A DNA stretch of 64,000 nucleotides from Varroa destructor (taxonomy: Eukaryota > Arthropoda > Arachnida > Mesostigmata > Varroidae), in contig NW_019211456.1 of the NCBI RefSeq assembly GCF_002443255.2, positions 40,527,891 through 40,591,890 of the forward strand, in the 5' to 3' direction. Below the pieces are notes generated by a model. It was not told where the DNA came from. It made no database searches and was given only the letters and a program-made list of their open reading frames with translations. A program made the translations under genes and the position numbers. Within the stretch, counting starts at the first letter, position 1, and each line of letters begins with the position of its first letter. Positions 24,771 to 37,300 of the stretch are shown one piece after another.

Positions 24771-25860
24771 CAGTGTCAGCCAATTGCTGCTCTTCGTCGG
24801 TGCCATGTCTTCGGCCGTGCGTTCGTCGTTTTCTATGTAGCGTCCACCGTCAACGTCTTTATTGTGACCGTCATTATCGTCGTAGAACCAACATATTCTG
24901 CGTCATTTATAAGCCCCCGGAAAGGCCAGCAAGGTCGGCGCAAGCAACGCATGGAAATGCTCACAACAGCAATGACCACGATAGTAGTGATGGCAATGCT
25001 GGCAGCAGCCTGGTGAAGTTTGCGAATTGCGTTACTCGGCTCGGCTGGGGGATTCTTCAGTCTTCATTCTACTCACAAAGAGCATCAAGCCCCAATAGGG
25101 AGTGGTGTGCTCACGAACACCGTTCTACAACGTTTATACCCCATCATATCTTGCACATAGACAGCAAAGACGCCATTTCCTCCTAGGGTTCTTCCAGGAA
25201 AAAGACCTTCACTTGCTAGTATTGTAGGACTCCGTTTTTCCACCATAAGGTAGTGCTGGTCGCTCAGTCGGGCCAACAAAGACGCTGCTTGCGTCTTGCA
25301 GCCCATGACAACGTATGTGTGAACGACGCTATGAGCGCCAGCACGTGAAAAAGCGGACAGCTTGCCGCTTTGCAAGCCTGTAGTAAGGGTCAGGAGCATT
25401 AGCTATGCGAGTGTGCAGGACATCGACAATTTTCATTTTTCGACAGGACGGTGGTAGGGCGGCGTAGGATGCAAGAAAAGGGGGTATGTAGAAAAAGGTG
25501 CACGCGGAATGGGGGAACTGGCGTTTACGCGTCATGTCAGGGTTGTCGATCTACCTCGGCTGGAGCAAGCTTGCGTTACAGTTAACCTGCGTCTCCCAGG
25601 GGAAAGCGCAGGAAAGGAGAGAGACAAAGAGCCAACGTTTTAGCTCTACGAGAAAGAGAGTGAAAAGATGAAATGACATTTGGCCTTGACATGCTTTTGC
25701 GATCTTTTCATCGTGAAGTTGTCCTATGCTGCATCGCGACCTGCATAACCCTGTAGCCGGGCGTCCTAGGCAAGCGGCAAAGTTCAAGCGAGCGTGTCGG
25801 AAAGAGATACCGGCAACGCAATTTGACCTGTGACCTACATCAGCTAGAAGGGCATCCGTC
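24770..25860. other. GC-elevated island with strand-composition switch
   Basis: This about 1.1-kb block is clearly more GC-rich than its surroundings. The left part is pyrimidine-rich on the plus strand (a 60-base line at 24781 is roughly two-thirds C/T), while the right part is purine-rich (the line at 25441 is roughly three-quarters A/G). Open frames occur on both strands: 24773-25186 plus (137 codons, with an FCVIYKPPERP stretch), 25399-25085 minus and 25787-25551 minus. I recognise no protein family securely. A promoter or CpG-like island, unrecognised exons, or another repeat are all possible. Confidence 0.45.
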
Positions 25861-27474
25861 TGTTAAATGCCATCGAGCAGAAATTAGACGTCCGGGAAGT
25901 AGAAGCCATGACAGCTTCAATCTTTATACGCTACTACGACTTTGAGTTTTTATCTGGTTGCACAGCTAACTTCAGCTTATATGTCTAAGGAATAAACCCT
26001 GTATTTAGATACCGCATAGAGAATGAAAAGAAGCTGAAGCAAACCACAGATTTACCCTAGTGCATATTATCTTCCTTTCTTCACACAAATTGTTTAGCAT
26101 TTGCATATTGTTGGGAACCTGAAGCCTTTACTTACTTCCGGTTCACAGAGACTTAGCTATTGAGTTTTTAGCCGTTTAGTTTAAAAAATTAACTACAGTT
26201 ACTTTATGGTGGAATTTAAAAAATACAGCTAGCTTATATATGTCATGTAAGAGAATAGTATAAAAAGGAACAGGGGACTTTACATCGAAATAGTTTCGAG
26301 GGAAAGACATGTGTTAATTGCACCATTTTATGACGGACTCATGGTGATTTTTTCTGAAGAAGGCATATACTACCCATTGTTCAAATTGTAAAGCACTCGA
26401 ACAAAAAAGAGGAATGGCTGTCATTTCTTTGCGATGACGAGCGACATAAGTACTAAATAAGATTAGGTCATACGCTAAATCGTTGATTTCTGGAAACATT
26501 TTGAATTTGTATAACACTGAAATCACCATTAAGTACTTATAAAAAATGGAAAATATAAGTTGTAGTATACATATGTTCAGTGTCGAACTTGTTTCCTCCA
26601 ATTTGATTGGTAAATATATCTAAGGGAACTTAAATAACTAAACTATATGTTTCAAGACGGAACTAGAAATGTCTTAATATGCGTAATTTTAGCCGCAATA
26701 TCAGAATCCCATCACCGTTGAACCTCTGTGGTGTTCATCAATTTTTTTCTGGGCTGTTAAAATGGAAGTGATCTGGCATTGTCATGGCGGAAGAGGATGC
26801 CTTTTCTGCTCACGAGTTCTGATCGACTGTTTCACTGGCTTGTTAATTGTCGACCGTAGAGATTCAAATCGATCATTTTACTAGGGGGCACCAATCCGTA
26901 ATGCACGATTTCTCTCCAGTTTTGCCAAACGCATAGCATAGGCTTCTTTGATGCTAGTCTGGCTTCTGGCACAGATTGTGGAGCACTTTTTTCGTATCTG
27001 GAAATTATTGTTATACGTAGTCAGTCGTTGAGTCTTAAAGACAGAGATATGATTGACGAAACTCCTTTCGGCACCCAAACACCGAGCACTTTTCAGATAG
27101 TCTAAAAGTGTTTAGTGATGAATGCTTGGTCTTCTGGCATTGTGAATCGCTACATTGGTTCTGCTTAACTGTAGCAATCATTTCATCAATTTTCGTGAGT
27201 GGTCGTGCCCTAGAAAAGGGAATAGCAGTTTTCAGGCCGAGAACAAAGGAAGCACCTTTGACCCGTTTCTTCCTATAATACATCTTGATGGAATTTGATG
27301 GGCCTGCTTATCATTATTTTATCGCTCTAACATTGTAAACTATGGGATTTTCACGAAAATCTTTTTACTCTTCTTCAAGATATTCCATGTTAAGCTTGAG
27401 CGCGGACACTGTGGACATGTTAGCGCATTTATCACTCTATCAAGTCTCAGTTTTCGAATGACGACCTGTCTCAC

Positions 27475-27476
<2 letters not shown>
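25860..27476. other. Non-coding stretch, no gene recognised
   Basis: Only short frames (up to 95 codons) without recognisable motifs. It ends at a long (TA)n run. Confidence 0.5.

Positions 27477-27521
<45 letters not shown>
27477..27521. repeat. (TA)n microsatellite, longest in the window
   Basis: Uninterrupted TA run of about 45 bases, about 280 bases before the plus-strand integrase-like relic. Its length suggests it would vary between individuals. Confidence 0.95.
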
Positions 27522-27524
<3 letters not shown>

Positions 27525-27797
27525 ATTTCAACGCTATCTAGTTAGGAGAGGTCAATACATTTTAGGCAATTTTCATGTATATAAAACTTTTGTTATAGCA
27601 GTTACCTTAATATCAGGACCCAGAGGGTTCAGCTATGAGAGTTTTAAAATGGTAGACCTTATCCGTATAGCTAGCAGTTATTTTTATTTTTTTTATCGTA
27701 ATTACGCGTTGGAATATTATAGCGTACTCTGCAGTAATTTTTAGATTGCAGTCAGGTAGTAGTCGTAGTTAGTTGCTGGGAGGAGTGTTCCAAAAAC

Positions 27798-28610
27798 TTG
27801 GCTAGTATCAAACTTAAAAGCAGAGTGGTCTCGTGCAATTTTTGCGCAATAAACGGCAATGGATGCTTGTACAATACGTCGATACGTATTTCGTATTCTT
27901 TTCATGAAATAGAATTGATTTATAAATACAGGACACAGATATCTAAGCTCTTCGGAAGAAAAATTAGGGATGAATCAACAACACATAAGCTTCATGTTCG
28001 ATTTGAAATACAGAAAGCTTGTACTACAGATGGACGATCTTACGTGCATTGCCGCAGGCAGCGGTTCTGGTCCAATACCAAACAGGTTCGAAAACAGCTA
28101 AGTCAGGAATACGTGGGCTGGTTCGATAATCGAAAAGGAAGCGCCCTCGTTATTGCGGGTCGCTGTCTCTCGCCTACTGCCACTCACGCTCTGAGAACCC
28201 TTATAAATGATTTAGGATTATGACGACGATACCCGTTTTTTAGGTTACTGGTTATATATGGCTATATAAAACCATGGTTATATATATATATATATATGAT
28301 ATTAAACGATTCTGGCAGGAGATAGACGAATGTAAGCGTGCTAAATTTTGAATCGCAAATTTTCACACATTTCAGTGATCGTAGCAGGCGATCAGCCGTG
28401 GAGGAAATCATGTCGAATAGCCTTATACACAACTACTCAAAGCCACTGTGAACTTTCGCATATAAGATTTAACTTAAATGTAGCAGTTACGAAGAAAAAA
28501 CTTAGTTGCGATTTACGTGTGCCGAATAGACAAGCGATGCCTCAAGTGATCCTTAAATGAAACGTACCACTTCCAATGTACATAATTTTTTGGGGTTAAG
28601 ACAATGGCAT
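27798..28610 (+). mobile_element. Possible BEL/Pao integrase relic (zinc region and core)
   Basis: The first frame (27798-28223, 141 codons, no ATG at its start) has INGNGCLYNTSIRI (residues 18-31), LHVRFE (65-70) and CRRQRFWSNTKQVRKQL (85-101). This follows the order of the integrase N-terminal region: glycine turn, strand, then arginine-...-phenylalanine-tryptophan before the core. The zinc-binding histidines are lost. The second frame (28348-28560) has KSCRIALYTTTQSHCELS (20-37), like the core strand after the first catalytic aspartate. Beyond a stop, the same frame reaches DNG at 28600-28608, where the second catalytic aspartate should be. Order and approximate spacing fit; the copy is broken by stops and a frame change. 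Confidence 0.37.
28279..28297. repeat. (TA)n microsatellite between the integrase-like pieces
   Basis: TA run of about 19 bases, preceded by a related GTTATATATGGCTATATA sequence. It lies between the two integrase-like frames and could account for part of the extra spacing between them. Confidence 0.9.
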
Positions 28611-28620
28611 GGCCCTAACT

Positions 28621-31280
28621 AAGGCATCATGACGTTGATACACTTTTCGGCAACGACTAATACGTAAAATAAGCTGTCAGCCAATCTGTTATAATGAATA
28701 GCATCCCCCAATTAAAGTTTACTTGACTTCTTCTATTTTATTTAATTACGTTCATATTGATCACCGTCTCGTTTTATTATTTAGGTCGTTATACTAGGTT
28801 AAAGGATTGTAGTTTGTATGAAGCCTTTCAGGACCACTATAATATATCAGCAATGTTTTTCTCTACAGAGATGTACCCAGCACAAAGGCGTATCCGCGTC
28901 CACTGGTCCATGAAGATTGTAAACTTATTTTCCTTTGACAAATAAACGCTGTCGTTATCACGTGTCGCTGTTGCAGCGTGACACATGTAGAATTCGCAGA
29001 GCACCGAATAAAGGAAAAGTATGCTATACTTTGACGGTGCTGGATCTAGTAGCGATTTCGTTAGAGCTAACAAGAAAAATGCAGAAGATCATTTGCTCAT
29101 ACCTACCCAGCTGCTAGCGTACTGATCGTTCGATACTTATTATGGCGATGCTTATTTAATGATCAAAGTCCCGGCCTTGCCGCGCTATCGTCTTCAAGTT
29201 TTGTGAACCTTTCAGAGGTTTATATGGTTGCACAGAGGCATTTGCGTTGGGCTCATAATCTTTTTATTAAATCATCTACCATTTTCCTTCGTTATAAAGA
29301 AGCAATCCAAAAATTGTTTGAAGAGATGTTGGAGTGAAACTGAATCGCGGATAGAGCCCGATACGACACACTGCCAAAAATGAAAAACCTTTTGAGGATA
29401 GATTGCTCGTAGCTCGTTAATTAGACAGCTCGAACTGATTTCAGTTGATGTACAGGGAGTCCTTTTTACTACCTACACATAAATTAAATAGGTTGGAAAG
29501 AAACAATGTACCAACTATTTTTGTGCATAGAAGTGACACTAGTGGTATGCAAAAAAAATAATGGCGAAGCTTCCCTCGTATGGAAAAGGTCATGGACTAA
29601 CATTGTCATGTATAAATTGCATTACAATAAGAAGAAATGTGCCAGATCTCTACTCACACTCACGGAACTCTCCAATTAGGTGCTCTAAAAACAACGTCAA
29701 AATGAAACAACGTCACCTTGTACATTAACGACACTCGATGGTAGCGCTATGAGTGACCGCGTAAATTCTGCCGGTAGAAATGGTCTACGATAGCGATAGA
29801 AATGCCGAAAAAAAACAACAGGAGCAATAATATAACGGCTTTTTGTTAAGCGGAAAAAGTCAATGTTTTCTGGCTAATTTAAGGATGTCGACATCAAGCG
29901 GGTGTAAGCGAATCAAATATTTCTTGGGAGTTGTCGTCAGCAGAGGGAAACTTCTCAACTAATAGGAGTAAACGAGGGACCCAGGTTCCCCATCGATAAA
30001 AGGTTCCTTCTGCCTTGGTTATTATGACGCAGAAGTGAGGGACGTCGCAACGACAAGGACTGGGTCCTACATTAGCGCAAGGCAATGTCGTCATCATCAC
30101 GGACGTATTGCACAACCACGGGCGCCTACCGCGCTTCCCAGACATTAGTGCTATCACATACAAGCACAAAACAGAACAATAAGATTCGCATGAGAGCAGA
30201 AATATTATATCGTAATATAGCATACGTAATAGCTAGACGTAGTACTGGCGATATGAACGTTTCCTGTGGTCTTTCTCGTTTTGAGAAAATTGAACACATT
30301 ATATTTTATAACTATTTGTTAAGTTATTGTACATTTTCTGCGGCGTCGACGAATTTCATGGGCGAGGCTGGGCAATGATGAATTAGTTAAAAAGTAGGAT
30401 ATCGTTTTTATTGCACTCTTTCCATCTGGAACACATACTGGAGCCTGCATGAATATACTAGTTACTGTTTATATGAAGCTTCCAGATACCTCTAGGAGCT
30501 CAGCAAAGAGATAAAATATTCAGTAGATTAAAAAGTCACTATAAATTATTGAAATTTCTTTCTGAGATGCATTACTGGAGAACTTTTTGCTGCACTATGA
30601 ACTCTATCGAACAATCTCGCTTTCGAAATAGCCATATTTACAATGTAAATCAGAGGCTTTTCTAGTGAAGGTAACCGTCCTATGTAAAAGCTACAGCTCT
30701 AATTTCTAAGACATTAAATTTCAGCTTCAGCGCTAAAATTCTATAGATCTATTATCCACAACTGCGGTAATTTTTGTGCTCTGATTATCTTGGCAGTTAC
30801 TTTTTTCACACCTTTATGGAAACTATTACGGTTGACCTACGCCTAACTAGATGGTTAGAAGTGAAGCACACTCACTTAGCGTAGACTGCATATTAGAAGA
30901 CTTCAAGAAAGCTCTACGTGTAAAACAGCTCAATTAAATATTCATTTATTAAGCCCAACTGGCCCGGTTAGGATAGTTAGACCTTAAATAGTAGACAGTC
31001 CTAAATAGTGTGGACAACTCTACAACAATTTACATTTGTTCAACCATTGGCCTTGCGTTCATTAAATAGTTGCCGCTGCGTACATCATTAGCAATGGGCC
31101 GGACCCGCTTGTGAAAACTTCTTTTTCTACTAAATTACTATTTATTCTCTGTAACGAGATTTCAATCCAGCTTATAACATTTTGCCGGACTCTACCGTAA
31201 ACTAAGCTTGTTTACATCCATATCAGTCAAGACAGCAGTCTTCCGTCACGTCATTTCACACGTAACAACAAGCGTTTCCA
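28621..31280. other. Non-coding stretch, no gene recognised
   Basis: Frames of up to 109 codons (30223-29894, minus) occur, within chance length. No domain or RNA gene was recognised. If the upstream integrase relic continued, its C-terminal part would lie near 28.6-29.2 kb, but nothing clear is visible. Confidence 0.45.
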
Positions 31281-31284
31281 GATC

Positions 31285-31360
31285 TGAAGTGTTCGGTCGG
31301 TTGCGCTGTGTCACCCTACAGGACACAGCGATGGTGTGGGTTCGAATCGAAGCGGTAGAT
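31285..31360 (+). ncRNA. tRNA-like or SINE head with strong hairpin
   Basis: A sequence resembling a tRNA D-arm (GTTCGGTCGGTTGCGC) is followed by a perfect 9-bp stem (31304-31312 with 31322-31330, loop ACCCTACAG) where an anticodon arm would lie. A near-consensus Pol III B box GGTTCGAATCG follows (31339-31349; one mismatch at the last base). The T-stem does not pair well and no acceptor stem was found, so a functional tRNA is unlikely. A tRNA-derived SINE head or decayed tRNA fits better. Confidence 0.4.
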
Positions 31361-34300
31361 AATTTTGGTCTTTCGATAACAATACGAACAATAGAAAAAA
31401 TTGTCACAGTAGCAACCCCTTGACCTCTTCGGTTTTCTTCACGTTGCGCCTTTTGAGCCTTTATAGTAAGATTTTCCTAAAGCACTGCTAAAACGGCGCT
31501 ACAATGTAGTACCTTTGAAAGAACAGCTGAGGGTCAGGTATAAAGAAATCAACCACCGACGGCAAGAAGAAGTACATGCGCTTACCATGTTTAACGAGAG
31601 CTTGCGGGTTGAAGAATCCTTACTATACGATTCCACACATTATATACAACAGGCACGTGTTTGCATTGTATTGTTGTAGGGACCATATTTTCCCTACATT
31701 CGTTCCATACTACTAATTGACTGAGGAAATGATGTCTAACTCATTCTCTGCTGATATTGGGAGTATTTTCGAATGATTAAACTTAGTTATTAGCTGGTGG
31801 ATTCAGATTGCTCTAACGAGTATTGTGTACTTCAACCAGGAACCAACGAATTCAGGCGTCAGGGAATCTGGCGTATATATGGCCAATTATTAAACGATTA
31901 TCGGCAGGCAAATACCAATTATTCTCTAGGCTATCATGATATACATCAGCTTGTACTCGGATTCATATTACTTATAAACAATGTTGATTTTTTCGTGACT
32001 TTTTTCTCTTATAGGACGGATTCGTTTATCTACCGTCCTGCCGTTTATGGCCTAATTTTATAATAGTTCTTTCTTGTTTTGTAGATTTATTGGATTATTG
32101 ATGGAAATTATCCGTTTTATAAAAAAAATAGTTAAACTCACCAGGCAGCCAGCGGTCGACGGCCAAAGGCACTGGTCAGGCTTTCGGCTTTTCCTCAAAT
32201 GCCCATCCGAAATACGCCTGAAACTTTTTGTTTTTCTATCAGAGTATCAATTTCCCAGTAGACGCTAGCAAAGTCTCTCGGCTGTCTGTGTTGCTACTTC
32301 TGCTACCGCTGTTTCTTTGGCTGCTCGGTTTACTTTTCTCGAGTTTTCTCGCCAAAATAAACCCGATCATCTTGAACGATAGAATTCTCGAGCTAGGATA
32401 ACGCCGTCGCTCTCGCTCTGCTAACGTGGATGAGCACCGTTGCCCTGAGGGAATCTATTCAAGGCCTTTCCTTTCATCTTCTTTGCCCACTTCATCGATT
32501 CTTACTTGTAGCTGTTTTCGATCGTTAGCCAACGATTGGTACACCTCATATTATATCTTTTTGTTCTCAATAGGCGGCAATATCCATCGAATTTCTCTGC
32601 ATTACGCAAAGCATAAAGTCGTCTCGCTGATAGAATGAACCTGGTGCGAGCTTGTTACTCTGTATTCTACAAGAAGTGAAATTTGTATACAATCAAAAAT
32701 ATACATTTGAGTAAAACGCCTCCAGCATTTTGAATTTTTTTCGGGAAATCGGGACGGCAGGCAATTATTTGGACGAAAAAATGTGTTCCGGAATCAAAAT
32801 TCAGAAAGCTTTCCTGATAACGTAACTTAGACACACTAGAAAATAAAGCTATTGAAGGCCGTTGAAGTGACCAAATGTAGGTACCATGAATAGTACGATT
32901 TACTGCGACTAACTAGCCTTTCGAAACGGCCGTAATGTGAGGTCACGTCACTGGGAATGGCGATCTTTATTAGTTCACTATTTTCAACTAAACGGTAAAC
33001 TTTAACGAATAGAAAAAACCAGCAGTTAAGACAGAACGTTTTCTACTAAATAATTGAGTTAGTAAATAAAAGTAAGTAATATTAAGCCACCATTGAGTAG
33101 AGGTGACGGGGACAGTCGACAAGAGAGAAAGATTAGACCTGTTTCAATTCGGATGCTTAGTAATCATGTCGACTAATGACGGTCACTCCGTCCCGTTATT
33201 TGTGATGGATGGAAACCGCACCCAGTAGAACCTACATCGCTGACTGCAATACACTTTAACGTTTCTCAAGGGTTCGAACAAAGTCTATTCAAAAGGCTAA
33301 AAACAAGGGATTTCCTTCATTGTTTCGCGTGGTCCATCGGTGCAACTTATCATGGAATCAGAATTTAGAAATGAAAAGGTCAACTGTACAAATGGCTCAT
33401 ACACAGTTCTCAGATTAAATGCGCTTTTCGGGCCAACGGCCGGAAGGGAACATCGACGCTTCGACAATGATTTTTAAGTAAGATCATTGTTATCTAAATA
33501 CGACTTTGGAACAGAAGCTTTGGTAGTAGTTATCAAAGGGAATATATGGAAGGTCTGTGTTTTTTTTTTTAGCAAACATGAGAGTTTTGTAATCGAGTTC
33601 ACTTGAATCTACCGCAATATGTTTAGAAATTCACAAGAAACCTAGCGAAGAAATTAGGCCTATTGGCATTCCTGTTTTACACCTTAAGTAAAAAAGAGTC
33701 CGGCAAGATCACTTTAAAAAGAGAGACATAACACTCGCTTGTCATTTGTAACCTTTGGTTAGTTATCCATCGCAGGACAGTATTATCTAATTGGAGTCCC
33801 TGGACATCTAAGCACGTAATGGCCCGGATCTAAATCGTGGCGTAGATATACTTTGTTCCATGCTGGGAGCCAACTATTTGAGGTAAAGGCTAACAGCTCT
33901 AGTATCGGACGTAAAATACGAAAGACTTTTTATAAATAGATATTCTGCCCTATTTCCAAACCTTACGACGTCTCTAAAGACTTATAAAATAAGGCAAAAA
34001 AAAACTAGGTGTCACAGTTACTTTTTAATGATCCAATGAAGTTGTTTTTCTTTAGTATGCGACGAAACCAGCTAATGAGACTATATTACGTTGTGCGAGA
34101 GCCTCTGTATCTCCGCTGTATCGCCTAACAAGCAGAATCTATCGTGATCTGATTTCGAGTCAGGTGAAAACGCATCAGTTTTTTTTAGCCCGTACAAAAT
34201 ATTCCGCTAACTATCGAAAATGACATAGATTATTCCATGCGGACCTCCTGGAAAATATTAAGCAAGACGTCAGTTGTGGCCACATCAGCTCTAATTAAGT

Positions 34301-37300
34301 TACAACATTAGCTAATGGAAAGGCTCTCCTTAGTCTAGTTACTACGGGATACTAGCTAAAGCCGAAAAGCATGTGTGATATATCGTATTGAATAAACTTT
34401 TTCCTTCAAAATGTATCGAACAAATGCAAGCTAGATGCGACTACCAATTGAGGAATATTCTTTTAATCCGACATCAATGCATCCCTGATTATTTGCAGAG
34501 TAACTGAAACAATATACACCAACTAGTATAGTAAATATAAGTATACCAGAAGAATATAAGAAAAGCAAAATAGATTTTTAACTATGTATTTTTAGAGAAC
34601 AAACCTTATTCAGCTGCATGGTTGCGTTTCTCTGGATTGTTCTACAACTTACAACAGTTAACAAACAAAGTTTTTTGACACGAGTACGTTTCTGCGTAAT
34701 GACGTTCGCAGAAACTCAGTTTTTATTTCCTAGGACAAAAGCTAACCCTGTAGGATCTTACCTTTTCTCTGAAAGTTATCTCCACTTTTACGTGCTATTT
34801 AACGTTGTGCATTCATTATCCGATCAACACTCAGCAAAGCCCTGCTCGATGCATTAATATAAACGAGAATGCGTGTCTTTAAACGAGATACTACTGCTAA
34901 CGTAAAGAGCGACTATAGTCCTTTTTACGATTTTACGTCCCTAATCATTTGGCTTTAATTTTATTTCGGTTCTCATATATTCCCTACGACGCAGAGTAAC
35001 GATTATGAATAGCATTGAAAAAGGAAGGACTAACAAAGCTGACGTTCCAGATACGACGCTTTGAGTTAGCTTGAGTAAATAGCGCTCGGAAGCTCAGTCT
35101 ATTGGGCCATTGTTATGCACGCCCACACGTCACGGAGGACCGTTGAAAATATCTCGCTATTTTCTTTCTTATCTCTGATCTAATTAAAAACAGTCGTAAC
35201 AATACCTAAAATATTAATAGAAGAATATACAAATTCAGTACCACTCAGATATTTTTAGGCCGATACTCCTGTTAGGTATTACTTCAGATGGCTAGTTTCC
35301 GCCAGCACAGAGCGAACTGTTCCTACGATAGCTACCTAAAATTGATTAGTTGCCCCCGGGCCTAGGCGAACGCATGGGAGCATCACGGCACTCCCACAAT
35401 TTGATATCAGGAGCAGAAACAGCCAAAACAGCAGACCTATATGCATACAAGGAGGTTAAGTAAGTTTGAAGGTAAAAAAAATAAATTCACAGTTAAATAT
35501 AGACCTATATTGTTTAGCTTCTTTCCGACCTTTTACAGAGGTAGAAGAAGTTATTTTCTAATAAACAGTCGTAACGAGGATTCGATCTAGATTAACGTAT
35601 AGTAAGAAGACAAATTGTATTATTATTGTAGGTAAATAGAGAGATGGGCAGATTTCACAGAACAAACACTTAATAGCACGCTACCGTTTACTTGTAAGAC
35701 GTAGTAAAACGGTTACAGAGTTTAAGGACTTTTTGACCGGCTAAGGCGCTCTTGCTCGTATTCAGCCCTTAGCTAAGGCCAGATTTTAAACAGGTCATCG
35801 TATATCATACAATCTAGCAAACAGCGACACCTATGCCTTGATACTTCCAGAATACAGAATCTCATGTATTATCTCTTCTTATTCGGTAACTGATACGTGC
35901 TAAAATATCCTTTGAGCGTTTAGCAGATAAATAGACGCGTCGTTAAGTAAAAATACTAGACAGTTCATTGGGCATTATCCCAATTGCAAAAGTCATGTTT
36001 TGAACAGGAAAGGGCATCGTAAGCTGCGGTTCGAAAAAGCGTGTAGGCAGTTACGTCGAATATTCGAATAGACACAGAAAAAGAAGCACTGATTCAAGGA
36101 AAAGACCTATGTTTTTAGACCCACGTACAAGTTGGGAACTATAAGTTTTTTAAACACTTCAACCAGTCGCCCCCGAGTCAACCTGAACGAAATCGACTGC
36201 AGAGATGATGTTAATGTTCAGATAAGAAACTCTGGCGGTGGAATAATATTTTTTCCCTGGCATTGATGACATTGTACAGCACTAGTCGATCTAGGCTCGA
36301 ACTACAGAATAAATCGGACAAACATATTCAAAGGCTTATAAAATAGATATTCAAGGAAAAACAAGTAAATAAAAAGAACATTTATATTGTTCGTCAACAT
36401 GTAGGTGTAACAAATAAGGACTAATTAAAAGTGCATACATAAAAAAAGACTTATACGCAGCTTTAGTGCATGTTAAGTAAGGCAAAGGTCGAGCTGAATT
36501 TGAGGACTAAATTTTTTTATTTTTAGATACTTTTTCAATCCGATATGTTTTTTTGGCTTTACAAATTATGCCACGGGCTGCTCGATAGCATCATTCATCA
36601 GCAAATACGCTTGTTAGCTCGCAAGTGGCGGTGTTTTACCTCTTATCGGAACGCGGATAGCCCCCTCCTGCACACTGAAGCGTCTATCGAACATATTATT
36701 TACGTTTGCAAGACAACTTCCTTACAACCAATGCAGTAATCCGCTTTTCTTTGACAGTCTATAATGTATTTGCCAATAATATAAACGGCAATTTTAGTGC
36801 ATAGACACAATTCTATGAAAAAAAATGTATTATTTGGATACCGGATAGACGTCAGCTAGTACGAGATAGGGGGCACACGTTATCTACTATGATTAGTATT
36901 GTCGTCAAGCTAGTGCTATTCCTGTCACATAGTAACACTTTTCCGATCATCAGATGATACGATATTACACAAACGAACCCCCTAGGCCTACTTAGTATTT
37001 TCAATTATTTCTTTACTATTTCGGACAACTGTATCTGCGGAAATATGGACGCCTTTATAATCGGCTTCTATTTTATGTCTGACAAACCATTTAAAATTTA
37101 CAAAGCAAGACACCTCAGAGATTTTTCTGTACCCAGATAACGACTAGATGCTGATCTTAGCCCATTGCAAGACGGTGCAAACAATCCAATTAGCAACAGG
37201 AGTTTTAAGAAAATTTCCAACAGCTGACAGACCGGGTAAGGGCACTATGTATCCCCAACATCGATCCTCCCGTTTAGCTGGCACATTTTTTGAATTTTTA

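Noticed and set aside
24773..25186. LINE endonuclease, suggested by FCVIYKPPERP and a later aspartate-glycine-asparagine
   Set aside because: The catalytic residues and spacing of the endonuclease are absent and no reverse transcriptase follows on the strand.
25085..25399. BEL/Pao protease on the minus strand
   Set aside because: No D-S/T-G catalytic triplet and no neighbouring gag or RT on that strand.
27798..28223. Fibroblast-growth-factor-like protein, suggested by GWFDNRKG near the end of the frame
   Set aside because: The cysteine and other residues of the growth-factor core are missing, and the integrase-like reading explains more of the frame and the downstream DNG.
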